Made by a program: the position numbers and the translations under genes. A stretch of DNA of 64,000 nucleotides from an uncultured Prevotella sp. (GTDB lineage Bacteria > Bacteroidota > Bacteroidia > Bacteroidales > Bacteroidaceae), in the NCBI GenBank assembly GCA_902491375.1, contig CABUHE010000003.1:51439-115438 (forward strand), in the 5' to 3' direction. Under the pieces are notes generated by a model. That model was not told where the DNA came from. It ran no database searches and saw only the letters and a program-made list of their open reading frames with translations. Every line of letters starts with the position of its first letter. Position 1 is the first letter of the stretch. Shown here piece after piece: positions 52,143-61,324 of the stretch.

Positions 52143-54239
52143 TTACTTTTTTGCTGTTTGTTTCTTAGACCGCTTTATTCCGTTACGTTTCAGCAGTGCG
52201 TCGATTGTCGGCTCACTTCCCTTGAACCGTTTGTATAGTGTCATAGGGTGTTCGGTTCCGCCTTTTGACAATATGTTGTCACGGAAACTTTGAGCTGTCT
52301 TTGTATCGAATATTCCGTGCTTCTTGAATACACTGAATGCGTCAGCATCGAGAACTTCTGCCCATTTATAGCTATAATAACCGGCTGCGTAGCCTCCCGC
52401 CATGATATGGCTGAACTGTACGGTCATACATGTATCTGGCAACTGTTCAGTTACCATAGCTTTTGCCCATGCTTTTTTCTCAAATGGAATTATGTCTTCG
52501 TTGAACGGTTCTTTCTTTGTGTAGTAAGCCATGTCAAGAAGTCCGAAACTTACTTGTCTCAGACATGAATAAGCTGCCATAAAGTTGCGGCTTTTTACAA
52601 TGCGTTCAATGAGGTCGTCGGGCAATGGCTCACCTGTCTGATAATGGAATGCGAATGTCCGCAAGAATTCTTTTTCTACAGCAAAGTTTTCCATGAACTG
52701 TGATGGAAGTTCGACGAAGTCCCACCAAACGTTTGTGCCTGAAAGGCTTTCAAAACGTGTATTGGCAAACATTCCATGAAGTGAATGTCCGAATTCATGT
52801 AGGAAAGTCTCGACTTCTCCAAGTGTCAGCAGCGCCGGTTTTTCTTCTGTAGGTTTGGTGAGATTCATTACTACGCTTACGTGCGGACGTACGTTTTCAC
52901 CCTTACGGTCGATCCATTGGCCTTGGAACTGTGTCATCCATGCACCGCCTTGTTTACCTTTACGTGGGAAGAAGTCTGCATAGAATACTGCGAGATATGA
53001 TCCGTCTTTGTCGAAAACTTCGTATGCTTTTACATCGGGATGGTAAACGGGAATATCTTTATTTTCCTTGAAAGTTATTCCATAAAGTCTGTTTGCCAGT
53101 CCGAACACGCCTTTAATCACATTTGACAATTCAAAATACGGGCGCAGCATTTCTGAGTCTATGTTGAATTTCTTCAACTGAAGTTTATGTGAGTAATAGC
53201 TTAAATCCCATGGCTCAAACTTGAAGTCTTTGCCTTCAAGTTTCTTTGCGAGTTTTTCTATATCGTTAATCTCCTTGACAGCTGTCGGTTTGTATGCGTC
53301 AATAAGGTCGTCTAGCAGTTTGTAAACGTTTCGTGAGTTGCCTGCCATTCTGTGTTTAAGTACATACTCAGCGTAAGTCTTATAACCTAATAGTTGGGCT
53401 ATTTCTCGTCTTAAATTAACAATACGTTTACATATTTCTATGTTGTTTTCTTTGTTGTCGTGAGTGCAGACCGTATTGCGTGCAATGTACATCTGTTTAC
53501 GTAATTCACGGTCTTTAGCATAGGTCATGAACGGGCTGTAGCTTGGATAATCGAGTGTAAATATCCATCCTTCAACTCCTTTTTCCTTTGCAGCCATTGC
53601 AGCTGCTTCGCGTGAAGTGTCGGGAAGTCCTTCAAGTTGAGCTTCGTCTGTAATGTGAAGTGTATAGGCTTTATTCTCTTTAAGAAGGTTCTGGGAGAAT
53701 TGAAGTGACATCATTCCGGCTTCCTCTGTAAGTTGGCGCAGTTTTTCCTTTCCGGCTTCATCGAGCAATGCACCGCTCCTTACAAAGCCGTCGTAGCAGT
53801 TGTCGAGAAGTCTTTTTTCTTCATTGGTCAGCTTTCTGTGATGTAGATGTACGGCCTTAATGCGTTGGAACAGTCGTTCATTAAGCCTTACGTCATTGGC
53901 ATGTTTTGTCAATATCGGTTGCAGTTTCTGCGCCAAAGTGTCAAGTTCGTCGTTGGTATCTGCGCTTAAAAGATTATAAAATACAGTCGACACACGTGAT
54001 AGAAGGTCATAATAGCCGTCTTTGTCATCATCAACATTTATGATTGTGTTGTCGAAAGTAGGTTTATCAGGATTATTTATTGTCTTTTCTATCTGTTCAT
54101 CATCACGGCGTATTCCTTCCATGAAAGCTTCTTCAAAATCTTCAAGCTTAATTTTATCAAATGGGACTGTGTCGTGAATAGTGTTGTAGGGTTCAAAAAA
54201 AGGATTCTTATGTGTTCCTTCTGTCATATTTTCATTCAT
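52143..54239 (-). CDS. M3-family metallopeptidase (Dcp/oligopeptidase A-like)
   Basis: Zinc oligopeptidase of 698 aa acting on short peptides. The zinc site FLHEFGHSLHGMF (HExxH) with a downstream Glu (SQFMENF) and the surrounding VMNLTKP...LLTLGEVETFLHEFGH match dipeptidyl carboxypeptidases. There is no signal peptide, so it is probably cytoplasmic. The C-terminal basic KRSKKQTAKK is low-complexity. A -7 element (TATCTTTG, 54268-54275) makes it the likely first gene of the run to 5-FCL. Confidence 0.92.
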   Translation of the reverse strand: MNENMTEGTHKNPFFEPYNTIHDTVPFDKIKLEDFEEAFMEGIRRDDEQIEKTINNPDKPTFDNTIINVDDDKDGYYDLLSRVSTVFYNLLSADTNDELDTLAQKLQPILTKHANDVRLNERLFQRIKAVHLHHRKLTNEEKRLLDNCYDGFVRSGALLDEAGKEKLRQLTEEAGMMSLQFSQNLLKENKAYTLHITDEAQLEGLPDTSREAAAMAAKEKGVEGWIFTLDYPSYSPFMTYAKDRELRKQMYIARNTVCTHDNKENNIEICKRIVNLRREIAQLLGYKTYAEYVLKHRMAGNSRNVYKLLDDLIDAYKPTAVKEINDIEKLAKKLEGKDFKFEPWDLSYYSHKLQLKKFNIDSEMLRPYFELSNVIKGVFGLANRLYGITFKENKDIPVYHPDVKAYEVFDKDGSYLAVFYADFFPRKGKQGGAWMTQFQGQWIDRKGENVRPHVSVVMNLTKPTEEKPALLTLGEVETFLHEFGHSLHGMFANTRFESLSGTNVWWDFVELPSQFMENFAVEKEFLRTFAFHYQTGEPLPDDLIERIVKSRNFMAAYSCLRQVSFGLLDMAYYTKKEPFNEDIIPFEKKAWAKAMVTEQLPDTCMTVQFSHIMAGGYAAGYYSYKWAEVLDADAFSVFKKHGIFDTKTAQSFRDNILSKGGTEHPMTLYKRFKGSEPTIDALLKRNGIKRSKKQTAKK

Positions 54240-54332
54240 ACTGACGTTAATCTGTAAATTTTGCTTACAAAGATAGTAATTATATTTGTTGTATGTGAAC
54301 GGATGAAATGATTTTAACTAATATTTACCGGT

Positions 54333-55010
54333 TTAACCTCTTATGATCCGCTCTAATGCCGATATATATATTTCACTTCGTCTTAAAGATATAATTTCTT
54401 CAGCATCCATAGCCTTTAATTCTTTTGAGACATTCAGACGGCTTTCATTTATTTCTTCACTTAACCGTTCCATTTTGATGTGTACTATCTTTTCACCGGC
54501 AGGGCGCAGACAGCGTGTTTCTATGAATCTTGCTATTTTATGGCGTATATCCTTTGGTTGTGGTCTCCACGGGAAACGTGTTAGCCGTTGCGATTTAGTG
54601 CAGATAATGTTCAGCATGTTCAGTCTGAAAATCTCATACTTGTCAGCCAGTTCAAGTGTTTCCATTTTACCTAGACTGATGAATGTGCAGTCTGTTTTTG
54701 TTTTGAATGTGCGTGTGTAGCGTTGTGTAAGGCCAAAAATGCGCTCAGGTTGAAGTATCTCTGGCGCAGAGAATGTTTCTGTTATAGAATATCCGTGGTC
54801 GTCAGAATATCCGATGGCGTAAATAGAACCTTTTACGAGAAAAAGCAGCCTGTCACAAATATCATCATCAGAAACAACAATTTTGCCTTTTGTAAATGAC
54901 AAATTGTTGAATTTTGTTGATTCGACAACTTCTTCAAGGTCATTTTTACTCATACCTTGAAACAGTGGAAGTTCGAGCAGGCGCTCATGAAGTTTTTTAA
55001 TGCTGGGCAT
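54333..55010 (-). CDS. Crp/Fnr-family transcriptional regulator
   Basis: Regulator of 225 aa with an N-terminal cyclic-nucleotide-binding-like beta-roll (residues about 15-130) and a C-terminal winged helix-turn-helix (MERLSEEINESRLNVSKELKAMDAEEIISLRRSEIYI). No Cys cluster for an Fe-S centre is evident, so it is not a classical FNR. The effector is unknown. It lies after apbE on the same strand, 72 nt away, and may or may not be cotranscribed with it. Confidence 0.88.
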   Translation of the reverse strand: MPSIKKLHERLLELPLFQGMSKNDLEEVVESTKFNNLSFTKGKIVVSDDDICDRLLFLVKGSIYAIGYSDDHGYSITETFSAPEILQPERIFGLTQRYTRTFKTKTDCTFISLGKMETLELADKYEIFRLNMLNIICTKSQRLTRFPWRPQPKDIRHKIARFIETRCLRPAGEKIVHIKMERLSEEINESRLNVSKELKAMDAEEIISLRRSEIYISALERIIRG

Positions 55011-55082
55011 TAATTATAATAATTGAATAATACGATGCATATTTATTTGACTGTTTCTTATAAATTGATTATCAGTCTTTTA

Positions 55083-56102
55083 TTATTCCGCAATCTTATC
55101 CCTCAATGAAGGAGAATACCATACGGCATTGTTGCCTTTGGTGTCGGAATATATGAAATAAGCCATTATTTCATTATGATTGGCAAGAACTTTCTTTGCT
55201 TTGTCTATGCCCATTACCATGAAAGCTGTCGCATAAGCATCGGCTGTCGCACAGTTGTTTGCCAATACCGTGGCTGAAAGAATGCTGTGCTGTACAGGAT
55301 AACCGGTTCTCGGATCAATAGTGTGTGCATACTTTTTACCGTTCTTATAGTAGAAGTTGCGGTAGTTTCCGCTTGTCGCCATGGCCTTGTTGGTTACATT
55401 AAGAACTGTTTGTAGCTCTTGATGTGTGTTGAGAGAGTCATCTATAGGCTTTGTTACTCCAATCTTCCATGGTAATCGTTTGTCGTTTATTCCGCTCGTA
55501 ACGATTTCTCCTCCTATTTCAACCATAAAGTTGTTTATACCTTTTGAACGCAAGAAATCTGCTATTACATCGCTGGCGTAACCTTTAGCAATAGCACTAC
55601 AATCGAGCATTATGCGTTGATCTTCCTTTTTTATTTTCCCATCAATAAGTGAAACTCTTTTGTAACCAATGAGTTGCTTTAAACTGTCGATAGTTTCTTT
55701 AGTCGGATTTATCTTGTTCTCAAATCCAAACCCCCACGCATTTACGAGAGGAGCTACCGTTATATCAAATGCACCATTTGTTTCTGACGATATCTGTTCT
55801 GCCAAAGTGAACACGTTGGTAAACATTTCATCAGCTATGACATTCTCATTACGGTTTATCTTGGAAATTATTGATTGTTTGTTGAATGGCGAAAGCGAAT
55901 TGTCTACCTTATGCAGTTCATCTTCAATCTCTTTCTTCAGGTTTTTGTCATTTTGGTAGGTTATGTTGTATATTGTACCAAAAATGAATCCAGAATCTTT
56001 TTGATATGGTGTTGTGCGTTGTTGCCTGACTATGATGATTGTGCCAATAATCAGGAAAAGTAGAAAAGCAGATTGCCAAAGTAGTTTTTTCTTATTCTTC
56101 AT
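55083..56102 (-). CDS. apbE: FAD:protein FMN transferase
   Basis: ApbE of 339 aa attaches FMN covalently to threonine of exported flavoproteins such as NqrB/NqrC or RnfG. The N-terminal helix (about residues 8-24) anchors it. The motifs are GTIYNITY, VDNSLSPFNKQSIISKIN, FDITVAPLVNAWGFG, LDCSAIAKGYASDVIADFL, VEIGGEIVTSG and HTIDPRTGYPVQH. Its target is not in this window. Confidence 0.93.
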   Translation of the reverse strand: MKNKKKLLWQSAFLLFLIIGTIIIVRQQRTTPYQKDSGFIFGTIYNITYQNDKNLKKEIEDELHKVDNSLSPFNKQSIISKINRNENVIADEMFTNVFTLAEQISSETNGAFDITVAPLVNAWGFGFENKINPTKETIDSLKQLIGYKRVSLIDGKIKKEDQRIMLDCSAIAKGYASDVIADFLRSKGINNFMVEIGGEIVTSGINDKRLPWKIGVTKPIDDSLNTHQELQTVLNVTNKAMATSGNYRNFYYKNGKKYAHTIDPRTGYPVQHSILSATVLANNCATADAYATAFMVMGIDKAKKVLANHNEIMAYFIYSDTKGNNAVWYSPSLRDKIAE

Positions 56103-56181
56103 TTGTTTTGTTGTTTTCTGTACAATTTAATATTACTGCTCGTCATTAAAATGAGCTGTTGACTTATTCTTTTATGTATTA

Positions 56182-56865
56182 TCAAATGTCAATTATAACA
56201 TTGAACGTTCCGCCGATGTTGCTACCACCGGTTTTTCCATATCCAGGAACGTACCATGAGTTTCCGAGTGGTCCGTCATTATATGACAGTCTGCTCTTGT
56301 ATCTTATACTCCAACCCAAATGTATAGGTCCCCACATTTTTGCATCAACACCTATAACAGCCTCAAACCACTGGTATGAGCATTTTACGCCATTAGCTTC
56401 GTATGGCGCAACATTACCCCATACAGGATCAGTCATTCCAGGATGTGATAAGTCGTATTTGAATGAAGTAAAGGCGTATCTTACGCCGGCAAATAGTTTA
56501 TAAATATCGTGTTTGTTTTTTAGCAGATTAAAGTCAACACCAATCCTTGCGTAAGGAGCACTGGTTTTGTATGAAATGTTTGTAAGGTCATTAGTGTGGT
56601 CTGCCTGACCTAAACCTAACTCAAATATCGGGAAATATTTATCTTTCAGATTTATTCGCAACGCAGCTTCATATTGACCGTAGTCACTTATAAGAGACTG
56701 TATAGGTCCGGCAATATCTACTGACACCGCAAAGCCTTTGAACAAAGGCACTGTATCAGCTTTTACGTCATTATCACTTTTTGCTGTTGCTGCATTCGGA
56801 ATGAGTAGCAGCAGACTAATGACGATGCTTGAAATATATGTAAATATGCTTTTTTGAGGTGTCAT
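56182..56865 (-). CDS. DUF6048-type outer-membrane-like protein
   Basis: Exported protein of 227 aa with a signal peptide (IFTYISSIVISLLLLIPNAATA). The alternating pattern (FKGFAVSVDIAGP, YEAALRINLKDKYFPIFELGLG, APYARIGVDFNLLK, YKLFAGVRYAFTSFKYDL, HLGWSIRYKSRLSY) suggests a small beta-barrel. It agrees with DUF6048 as I remember it. Its start overlaps the preceding gene by 50 nt, so the two are translationally linked. Function unknown. Confidence 0.75.
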   Translation of the reverse strand: MTPQKSIFTYISSIVISLLLLIPNAATAKSDNDVKADTVPLFKGFAVSVDIAGPIQSLISDYGQYEAALRINLKDKYFPIFELGLGQADHTNDLTNISYKTSAPYARIGVDFNLLKNKHDIYKLFAGVRYAFTSFKYDLSHPGMTDPVWGNVAPYEANGVKCSYQWFEAVIGVDAKMWGPIHLGWSIRYKSRLSYNDGPLGNSWYVPGYGKTGGSNIGGTFNVIIDI

Positions 56866-57346
56866 AACTTACGTCTGAATTTATTATCTTCGCTGAGTCG
56901 ATTGCGTTATGTGTTGTGCTTACCGCTGTTATTGTGTGAAAATACAGTGGAGAGCAGTCCACTGATTCAAAATGAGGCCGGTCTGTTTTTGTAACAGTTA
57001 CAGTGTCAATTGTTGCCGCTCCTGTTAATGTATCTTTTGTCTCAAAATAGAAAACATCCTGTGGCAGAGAATAGCTTATTGGCAATGCAAATTCAGTCGT
57101 ATTAATATTCTTATTGATAAGTATTGAATCAGTACCGTCAGTTTTTACGGTTGAAATTGTAAGCGTATCGGTCAGTGTGTCAGCCTTCCCCTCAGCGTTC
57201 ATCAGCTTATATTGTGTGTATACAAGTGAATTGAGCGGGCAGTCTATTGTGGTGCACGATGCCGTAATTAATATTATAAGGAAAAGCAACAGCGGCAGGT
57301 TGGAAATAAGCACTGTCTTAATGTTTTTAGACAGCATATTTCTCAT
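56816..57346 (-). CDS. DUF6452-type lipoprotein
   Basis: Predicted lipoprotein of 176 aa. Starting at 57346 gives a signal peptide with the lipobox LITASC (Cys31). The upstream ATG at 57424 would add a 26-residue basic extension. After the lipobox, CTTIDCPLNSLVYTQYKL resembles the Cys-x-x-x-x-Cys start of DUF6452. The rest is Thr/Asp-rich and beta-like (ALPISYSLPQDVFYFETKD). It is paired with the DUF6048 gene by overlap. Function unknown. Confidence 0.7.
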   Translation of the reverse strand: MRNMLSKNIKTVLISNLPLLLFLIILITASCTTIDCPLNSLVYTQYKLMNAEGKADTLTDTLTISTVKTDGTDSILINKNINTTEFALPISYSLPQDVFYFETKDTLTGAATIDTVTVTKTDRPHFESVDCSPLYFHTITAVSTTHNAIDSAKIINSDVSYDTSKKHIYIYFKHRH

Positions 57347-57443
57347 TTTATGCCGTCTGTTTGCATATTTGTTGCTTAAGCAGTCCTTGACGCTGTATTT
57401 TGATGTTCCTTTTTTCATTGTCATTCTTGTTCGTGTACAACGA

Positions 57444-58421
57444 TTATTTTACGTCGTGTTTCTCTCCGCACCTTATTTCTTCTGCTATCTGATAGTCATT
57501 ACGGTTTAGAGAGTTTCTGCTTATAAGGTCACCGAGGAATCCTGCAAGGAATAGTTGAGTACCAATCATCATCATCGTTAATGCGATATAGAAATAAGGT
57601 GAATCGGTAACCAGACGCTGCGGTATACCATTTGCGAGCGAGTAGAGTTTGTCAACGCCAATGATAATTGCCGCAATAAAACCGATGAAGAACATTATTG
57701 TTCCCAAGAAACCGAATACGTGCATAGGTTTGCGCCCAAAGCTGCTGAGAAACCATAATGTTATAAGATCCAGATAACCGTTAAAGAAACGGTTGAGACC
57801 GAATTTTGACCTTCCGTATTTGCGTGCCTGATGGTGAACTACTTTCTCTCCGATTTTGTCAAATCCTGCGTTCTTTGCTAGATATGGGATATAGCGGTGC
57901 ATTTCACCGTAAACTTCAATGTTTTTTACTACATCCTTGCGGTATGATTTCAGTCCACAGTTAAAGTCATGGAGATTCTTAATTCCGCTTATTCGGCGTG
58001 CTGTCGCATTGAACAACTTAGTCGGAATAGTTTTAGAAAGCGGGTCGTAACGTTTCTGTTTATATCCAGAAACGAGGTCATATCCGTCTTCCTTTATCAT
58101 TCTGTATAATTCCGGAATTTCATCAGGAGAATCCTGTAAATCAGCGTCCATAGTGATGACAACATCGCCCTGAGCCTCTCTGAATCCGCAATACAATGCT
58201 GGGCTTTTGCCGTAATTGCGGCGGAACTTAATACCTTTTATGCATTCGTGTTTGCTGCTAAGGTCTTGAATAACGTTCCATGAGTGGTCCGTAGAGCCGT
58301 CGTTGATGAATATTACTTCATAGGTGAAGTTGTTTGCTTTCATCACACGTTCAATCCATGCGTAAAGCTCCGGCAGAGATTCTTCTTCGTTATATAAAGG
58401 TACTATTACGGATATGTCCAT
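57444..58421 (-). CDS. family 2 glycosyltransferase (GtrB/ArnC-like)
   Basis: Membrane-bound glycosyltransferase of 325 aa of the dolichyl-phosphate-sugar synthase type. A GT-A domain (SVIVPLYNEEESLPELYAWI, FINDGSTDHSW, MDADLQDSPDEI with the DxD-like site, GYKQKRYDPL) is followed by two transmembrane helices (about 230-290). It should load a sugar onto undecaprenyl phosphate for later envelope transfer. It lies directly after the DUF4199 gene, an arrangement I associate with Bacteroidota. Confidence 0.9.
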   Translation of the reverse strand: MDISVIVPLYNEEESLPELYAWIERVMKANNFTYEVIFINDGSTDHSWNVIQDLSSKHECIKGIKFRRNYGKSPALYCGFREAQGDVVITMDADLQDSPDEIPELYRMIKEDGYDLVSGYKQKRYDPLSKTIPTKLFNATARRISGIKNLHDFNCGLKSYRKDVVKNIEVYGEMHRYIPYLAKNAGFDKIGEKVVHHQARKYGRSKFGLNRFFNGYLDLITLWFLSSFGRKPMHVFGFLGTIMFFIGFIAAIIIGVDKLYSLANGIPQRLVTDSPYFYIALTMMMIGTQLFLAGFLGDLISRNSLNRNDYQIAEEIRCGEKHDVK

Positions 58422-58461
58422 TTTTTTTGTGATTGTTTTGTTTTCGGTTTTGTGGTATTTC

Positions 58462-59007
58462 CTAGAATCTTCTTTTGTAGTTTGACTTTATCATTGCCGC
58501 TATCGGCAGACTTATGATAAAGCCAAGTATGATATTTGTTGACAGAAACTGCAACGCTATGTCAATAGGACGCAGAGATGCGATATTATCCATTGCCAGT
58601 TTCATGTCCTCCGGTCTTGCCCCATAGACTTTAAGCATGTTTGCAAATTCTTTAGTTTCTGTTATTGCCTCGTATTGTGAGAGAAGAAATCCTTGGTCTA
58701 TGAACTGGAAGTATATGAACTGCGCAGCTGCCATTAATAACGCAGCGTAGAAATAAGTCAACATACTGTATAACAGGGCTCTTCTGAATGAGATTATGCC
58801 TCCTAGAACATTATCTCTGAACTTACGAAGCCTTAATGCGGCAAGAACTAATGAGAACGTTCCGACAAGAAGCGAGATGAAACCGAGCATCGGATTGTAG
58901 AACTCGCCTATGAAGAACGCAAAACTTAAAATCCACAGACCTCCAACTATGGCTCCGTCTATGCGTGCGAAAGCCTTCAGTTGTTCGTATTCTTCACGTG
59001 TTGCCAT
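58462..59007 (-). CDS. DUF4199 membrane protein
   Basis: Inner-membrane protein of 181 aa with four helices (about residues 15-32, 37-56, 74-98, 152-173). The start at 59007 (MATREEYEQLKAFARIDG) is preferred because a TAATTTTG -7 element at 59079-59086 puts transcription only about 65 nt upstream. The ATG at 59058 lacks support. Function unknown. It is followed by a GT2 gene 40 nt later, so it may assist that enzyme. Confidence 0.82.
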   Translation of the reverse strand: MATREEYEQLKAFARIDGAIVGGLWILSFAFFIGEFYNPMLGFISLLVGTFSLVLAALRLRKFRDNVLGGIISFRRALLYSMLTYFYAALLMAAAQFIYFQFIDQGFLLSQYEAITETKEFANMLKVYGARPEDMKLAMDNIASLRPIDIALQFLSTNIILGFIISLPIAAMIKSNYKRRF

Positions 59008-59161
59008 GTTTAATGCTCTATACAAATATGATAAGTCAAGCGCGTCATGCTGAAGCATAGAGTATGCTCAACCGATTGCAAAATTACTTATTTTTCACCA
59101 CATATTGTGGCAGTAGTGAATTTTTTTTGCTTTTTTATTGAATGTCAGTGGGTTATAGTTG

Positions 59162-59911
59162 TTATAATTCAAGCTCGACTGGGCAGTGGTCTGACCCGAA
59201 AATCTCGTTATGTATGCTTGCCGATTTAATTTTGTCTGTAAGTCTGTTTGATACAACGAAGTAATCAATACGCCAACCTGCGTTTTTCTCGCGTGCGTGG
59301 AAGCGGTATGACCACCATGAGTAAGCTCCTTCCTTTTCCGGATAGAAGTGACGGAACGTGTCAGTAAAGCCGGCAGAAAGCAATTCTGTGAACTTCTCAC
59401 GCTCTTCGTCTGTAAATCCTGCGTTTTTGCGGTTTGTTTTCGGATTCTTAAGGTCTATTTCCTCATGTGCCACGTTCATGTCGCCACAGACTATTACAGG
59501 CTTGTTTTGGTCAAGTCGTATCAGGTATTCACGGAAATCATCGTCCCATGTCATGCGGTAGTCCAGTCTTTTTAGACCGTCCTGCGAGTTGGGCGTATAG
59601 ACATTTACTAAATAGAATTCAGGCATTTCTAGTGTTATCACACGTCCTTCGTGGTCGTGCTGGTCGATGCCGAGACCGTAACTTACGCTTAGCGGCTTGT
59701 ATTTTGTGAATATAGCTGTGCCTGAATAGCCTTTTTTCTCAGCGTAGTTCCAGTATGATTCATATCCGTCGAATGTCAGGTCAAGTTGTCCTTTCTGCAT
59801 CTTTGTTTCCTGAAGACAGAAGAAGTCAGCATCAAGCTGTCTGAAAGAGTCGCTGAAACCTTTGCCCTCACATGCGCGCAGGCCGTTTACATTCCATGAG
59901 ATCAGTTTCAT
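59162..59911 (-). CDS. xth: exodeoxyribonuclease III (AP endonuclease)
   Basis: DNA repair nuclease of 249 aa that cuts at abasic sites and trims 3' ends. The family motifs are ISWNVNGLRA (6-13), LQETKMQKGQLD (metal Glu), NVYTPNSQDGLKRLDYR, CGDMNVAHEEIDL (Asp-x-Asn), FTDTFRHFYPEKEGAYSWWSYR and the C-terminal SDHCPVELEL with the catalytic Asp-His. It is monocistronic. Confidence 0.95.
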   Translation of the reverse strand: MKLISWNVNGLRACEGKGFSDSFRQLDADFFCLQETKMQKGQLDLTFDGYESYWNYAEKKGYSGTAIFTKYKPLSVSYGLGIDQHDHEGRVITLEMPEFYLVNVYTPNSQDGLKRLDYRMTWDDDFREYLIRLDQNKPVIVCGDMNVAHEEIDLKNPKTNRKNAGFTDEEREKFTELLSAGFTDTFRHFYPEKEGAYSWWSYRFHAREKNAGWRIDYFVVSNRLTDKIKSASIHNEIFGSDHCPVELEL

Positions 59912-59938
59912 ATTTATGTAACTTTATAATTAAGATTA

Positions 59939-59973
59939 ACCCCAACTCTCGCGGTTGTTGTGAGGGTTGGGGT
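59939..59973 (-). terminator. terminator of ribH
   Basis: ACCCCAACTCTC and GAGGGTTGGGGT pair with one mismatch around an 11-nt loop, followed on the minus strand by TTAATCTTAATT. It lies 23 nt after ribH. Confidence 0.75.
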
Positions 59974-59995
59974 ATGTATTGTTTTTATCAGAGTT

Positions 59996-60472
59996 TTAGA
60001 ATTTTGCCATTTTAATCGCATCTATGGCACACTCGTCGCCTTTATTACCGAGCTTGCCTCCGCTTCTGTCTTTTGCCTGTTGCAGGTCATTTGTTGTCAG
60101 CAGACCGTAGATTACAGGTATTTCACTTTTAGCGTTGAGTCTTGCTATTCCGTATGTAACGCCCTGACAAATATAATCGAAGTGAGGAGTTTCTCCGCGG
60201 ATTACGCTACCGAGAATTATGATTGCGTCATAACCTCCGTTAAGCGTCATCTGATGTGCTCCGTAAATCAGTTCGAAACTGCCGGGAACTGTCTTAACGT
60301 GGATGTTTTCAGGCAGAGCGCCATGCTTCTCAAGAGTTTTTACGGCTCCGTCAAGTAAGGCTCCTGTTATTTCCGGATTCCACTCGGCAACTACAATGCC
60401 GAAGCACATATTGCTTGCGTCAGGCACATTGCCGGGGTCATATTCTGACAAATTATGGAGTGATGTAGCCAT
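59996..60472 (-). CDS. ribH: 6,7-dimethyl-8-ribityllumazine synthase
   Basis: RibH of 158 aa condenses the pyrimidinedione intermediate with dihydroxybutanone phosphate in riboflavin synthesis. The motifs are FGIVVAEWNPEIT (substrate-binding Trp), TVPGSFELIYGAHQM, IILGSVIRGETPHFDYIC (phosphate-binding) and PVIYGLLTTNDLQQAKDRSGG. Its ATG shares one base with the stop of the TPR gene (TAATG). Confidence 0.95.
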   Translation of the reverse strand: MATSLHNLSEYDPGNVPDASNMCFGIVVAEWNPEITGALLDGAVKTLEKHGALPENIHVKTVPGSFELIYGAHQMTLNGGYDAIIILGSVIRGETPHFDYICQGVTYGIARLNAKSEIPVIYGLLTTNDLQQAKDRSGGKLGNKGDECAIDAIKMAKF

Positions 60473-61167
60473 TATTTTATAGAAGCTCGTTCAATGTATT
60501 TGTCAATTTCGCCGTAAACTGGAGAATTGACATATTTTTTCTTGATGTCCTGATATATCTTCAAAGCGTCGTCTTTCTTACCCTGGCTCTCAAGTATCTC
60601 TCCTGCCTGAATGAGGAATGACGGTGAAATGCTGTTGTTTGCGTTGTCAGCAGCTTCTTTATCAGCCATGCTTGCAGCTTTCTTCAGACATTCAACAGCT
60701 TTATCCAACTGCTTAATATGAGCATAGGCATTGCCCAGTGCGGCTACAGCTGCGGGGCTTACCATCTCGTCGTCAGCAGGTGAATATTCTTCAAGATATT
60801 TAACGGCATCGTTCCATTTGTCGAGGTTTGCATAGCAAAGTCCGGCGTAGAGGTTGGCAAGGTTTCCGGCGTCTGTATTGCTATAATCAGAAGCAATGCT
60901 CAAGAAACCCTTGTAGCCTGTGCTGTCGCCTTTGAGTGCAATGTCAAATTGCTGGTTTGCAAAGTAGTCCTGTCCTTTAGCCAAAGCAGTGCTTGCTTCC
61001 TGTTCTCTCGGACCTGATACATAAGTATTGTATCCGATGATGCCTGCGATTACAAGGATAATTACAACGATAGCGATAGCGATGGTCTTTTTGTGCTTCA
61101 TAAAGACCGCCTCTTTCTGACTGAGGGCATCTTCCATTGTACCCTTCTGTTCTTTAAGATTTGCCAT
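60472..61167 (-). CDS. membrane-anchored TPR protein (YfgM-like)
   Basis: Protein of 231 aa. A cytoplasmic N-terminus is followed by one transmembrane helix (about residues 28-46, TIAIAIVVIILVIAGIIGY) and tetratricopeptide repeats facing the periplasm (DAGNLANLYAGLCYANLDKWNDAVKYLEEY, AALGNAYAHIKQLDKAVECLKKAA, QAGEILESQGKKDDALKIYQDIKKKY). The layout resembles YfgM/ancillary SecYEG translocon protein, but that function is unproven here. Confidence 0.85.
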   Translation of the reverse strand: MANLKEQKGTMEDALSQKEAVFMKHKKTIAIAIVVIILVIAGIIGYNTYVSGPREQEASTALAKGQDYFANQQFDIALKGDSTGYKGFLSIASDYSNTDAGNLANLYAGLCYANLDKWNDAVKYLEEYSPADDEMVSPAAVAALGNAYAHIKQLDKAVECLKKAASMADKEAADNANNSISPSFLIQAGEILESQGKKDDALKIYQDIKKKYVNSPVYGEIDKYIERASIK

Positions 61168-61220
61168 TTATGTTTATTGATTTTAAATTTACAAACTGAT
61201 TACAAAATAATAAAGCGTGG

Positions 61221-61252
61221 CAAAATTACAGATTTTATCCTGAATATTGAAA
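61221..61252 (-). promoter_or_regulatory. promoter of the TPR-ribH operon
   Basis: Minus strand TTTC (61249-61252), 20-nt spacer, TAATTTTG (61221-61228). It lies 54 nt before the TPR gene ATG. Confidence 0.65.
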
Positions 61253-61268
61253 TTTATCACCGACTTTT

Positions 61269-61300
61269 TTTGTTTTTTATTTTTAAACCGACTAACTTTG
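61269..61300 (+). promoter_or_regulatory. promoter of recF
   Basis: TTTG (61269-61272), 20-nt spacer, TAACTTTG (61293-61300): exact consensus, 24 nt before the ATG. It lies 16 nt from the divergent TPR promoter. Confidence 0.8.
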
Positions 61301-61324
61301 CACTGAATTAGAGCTACGGTAAGG

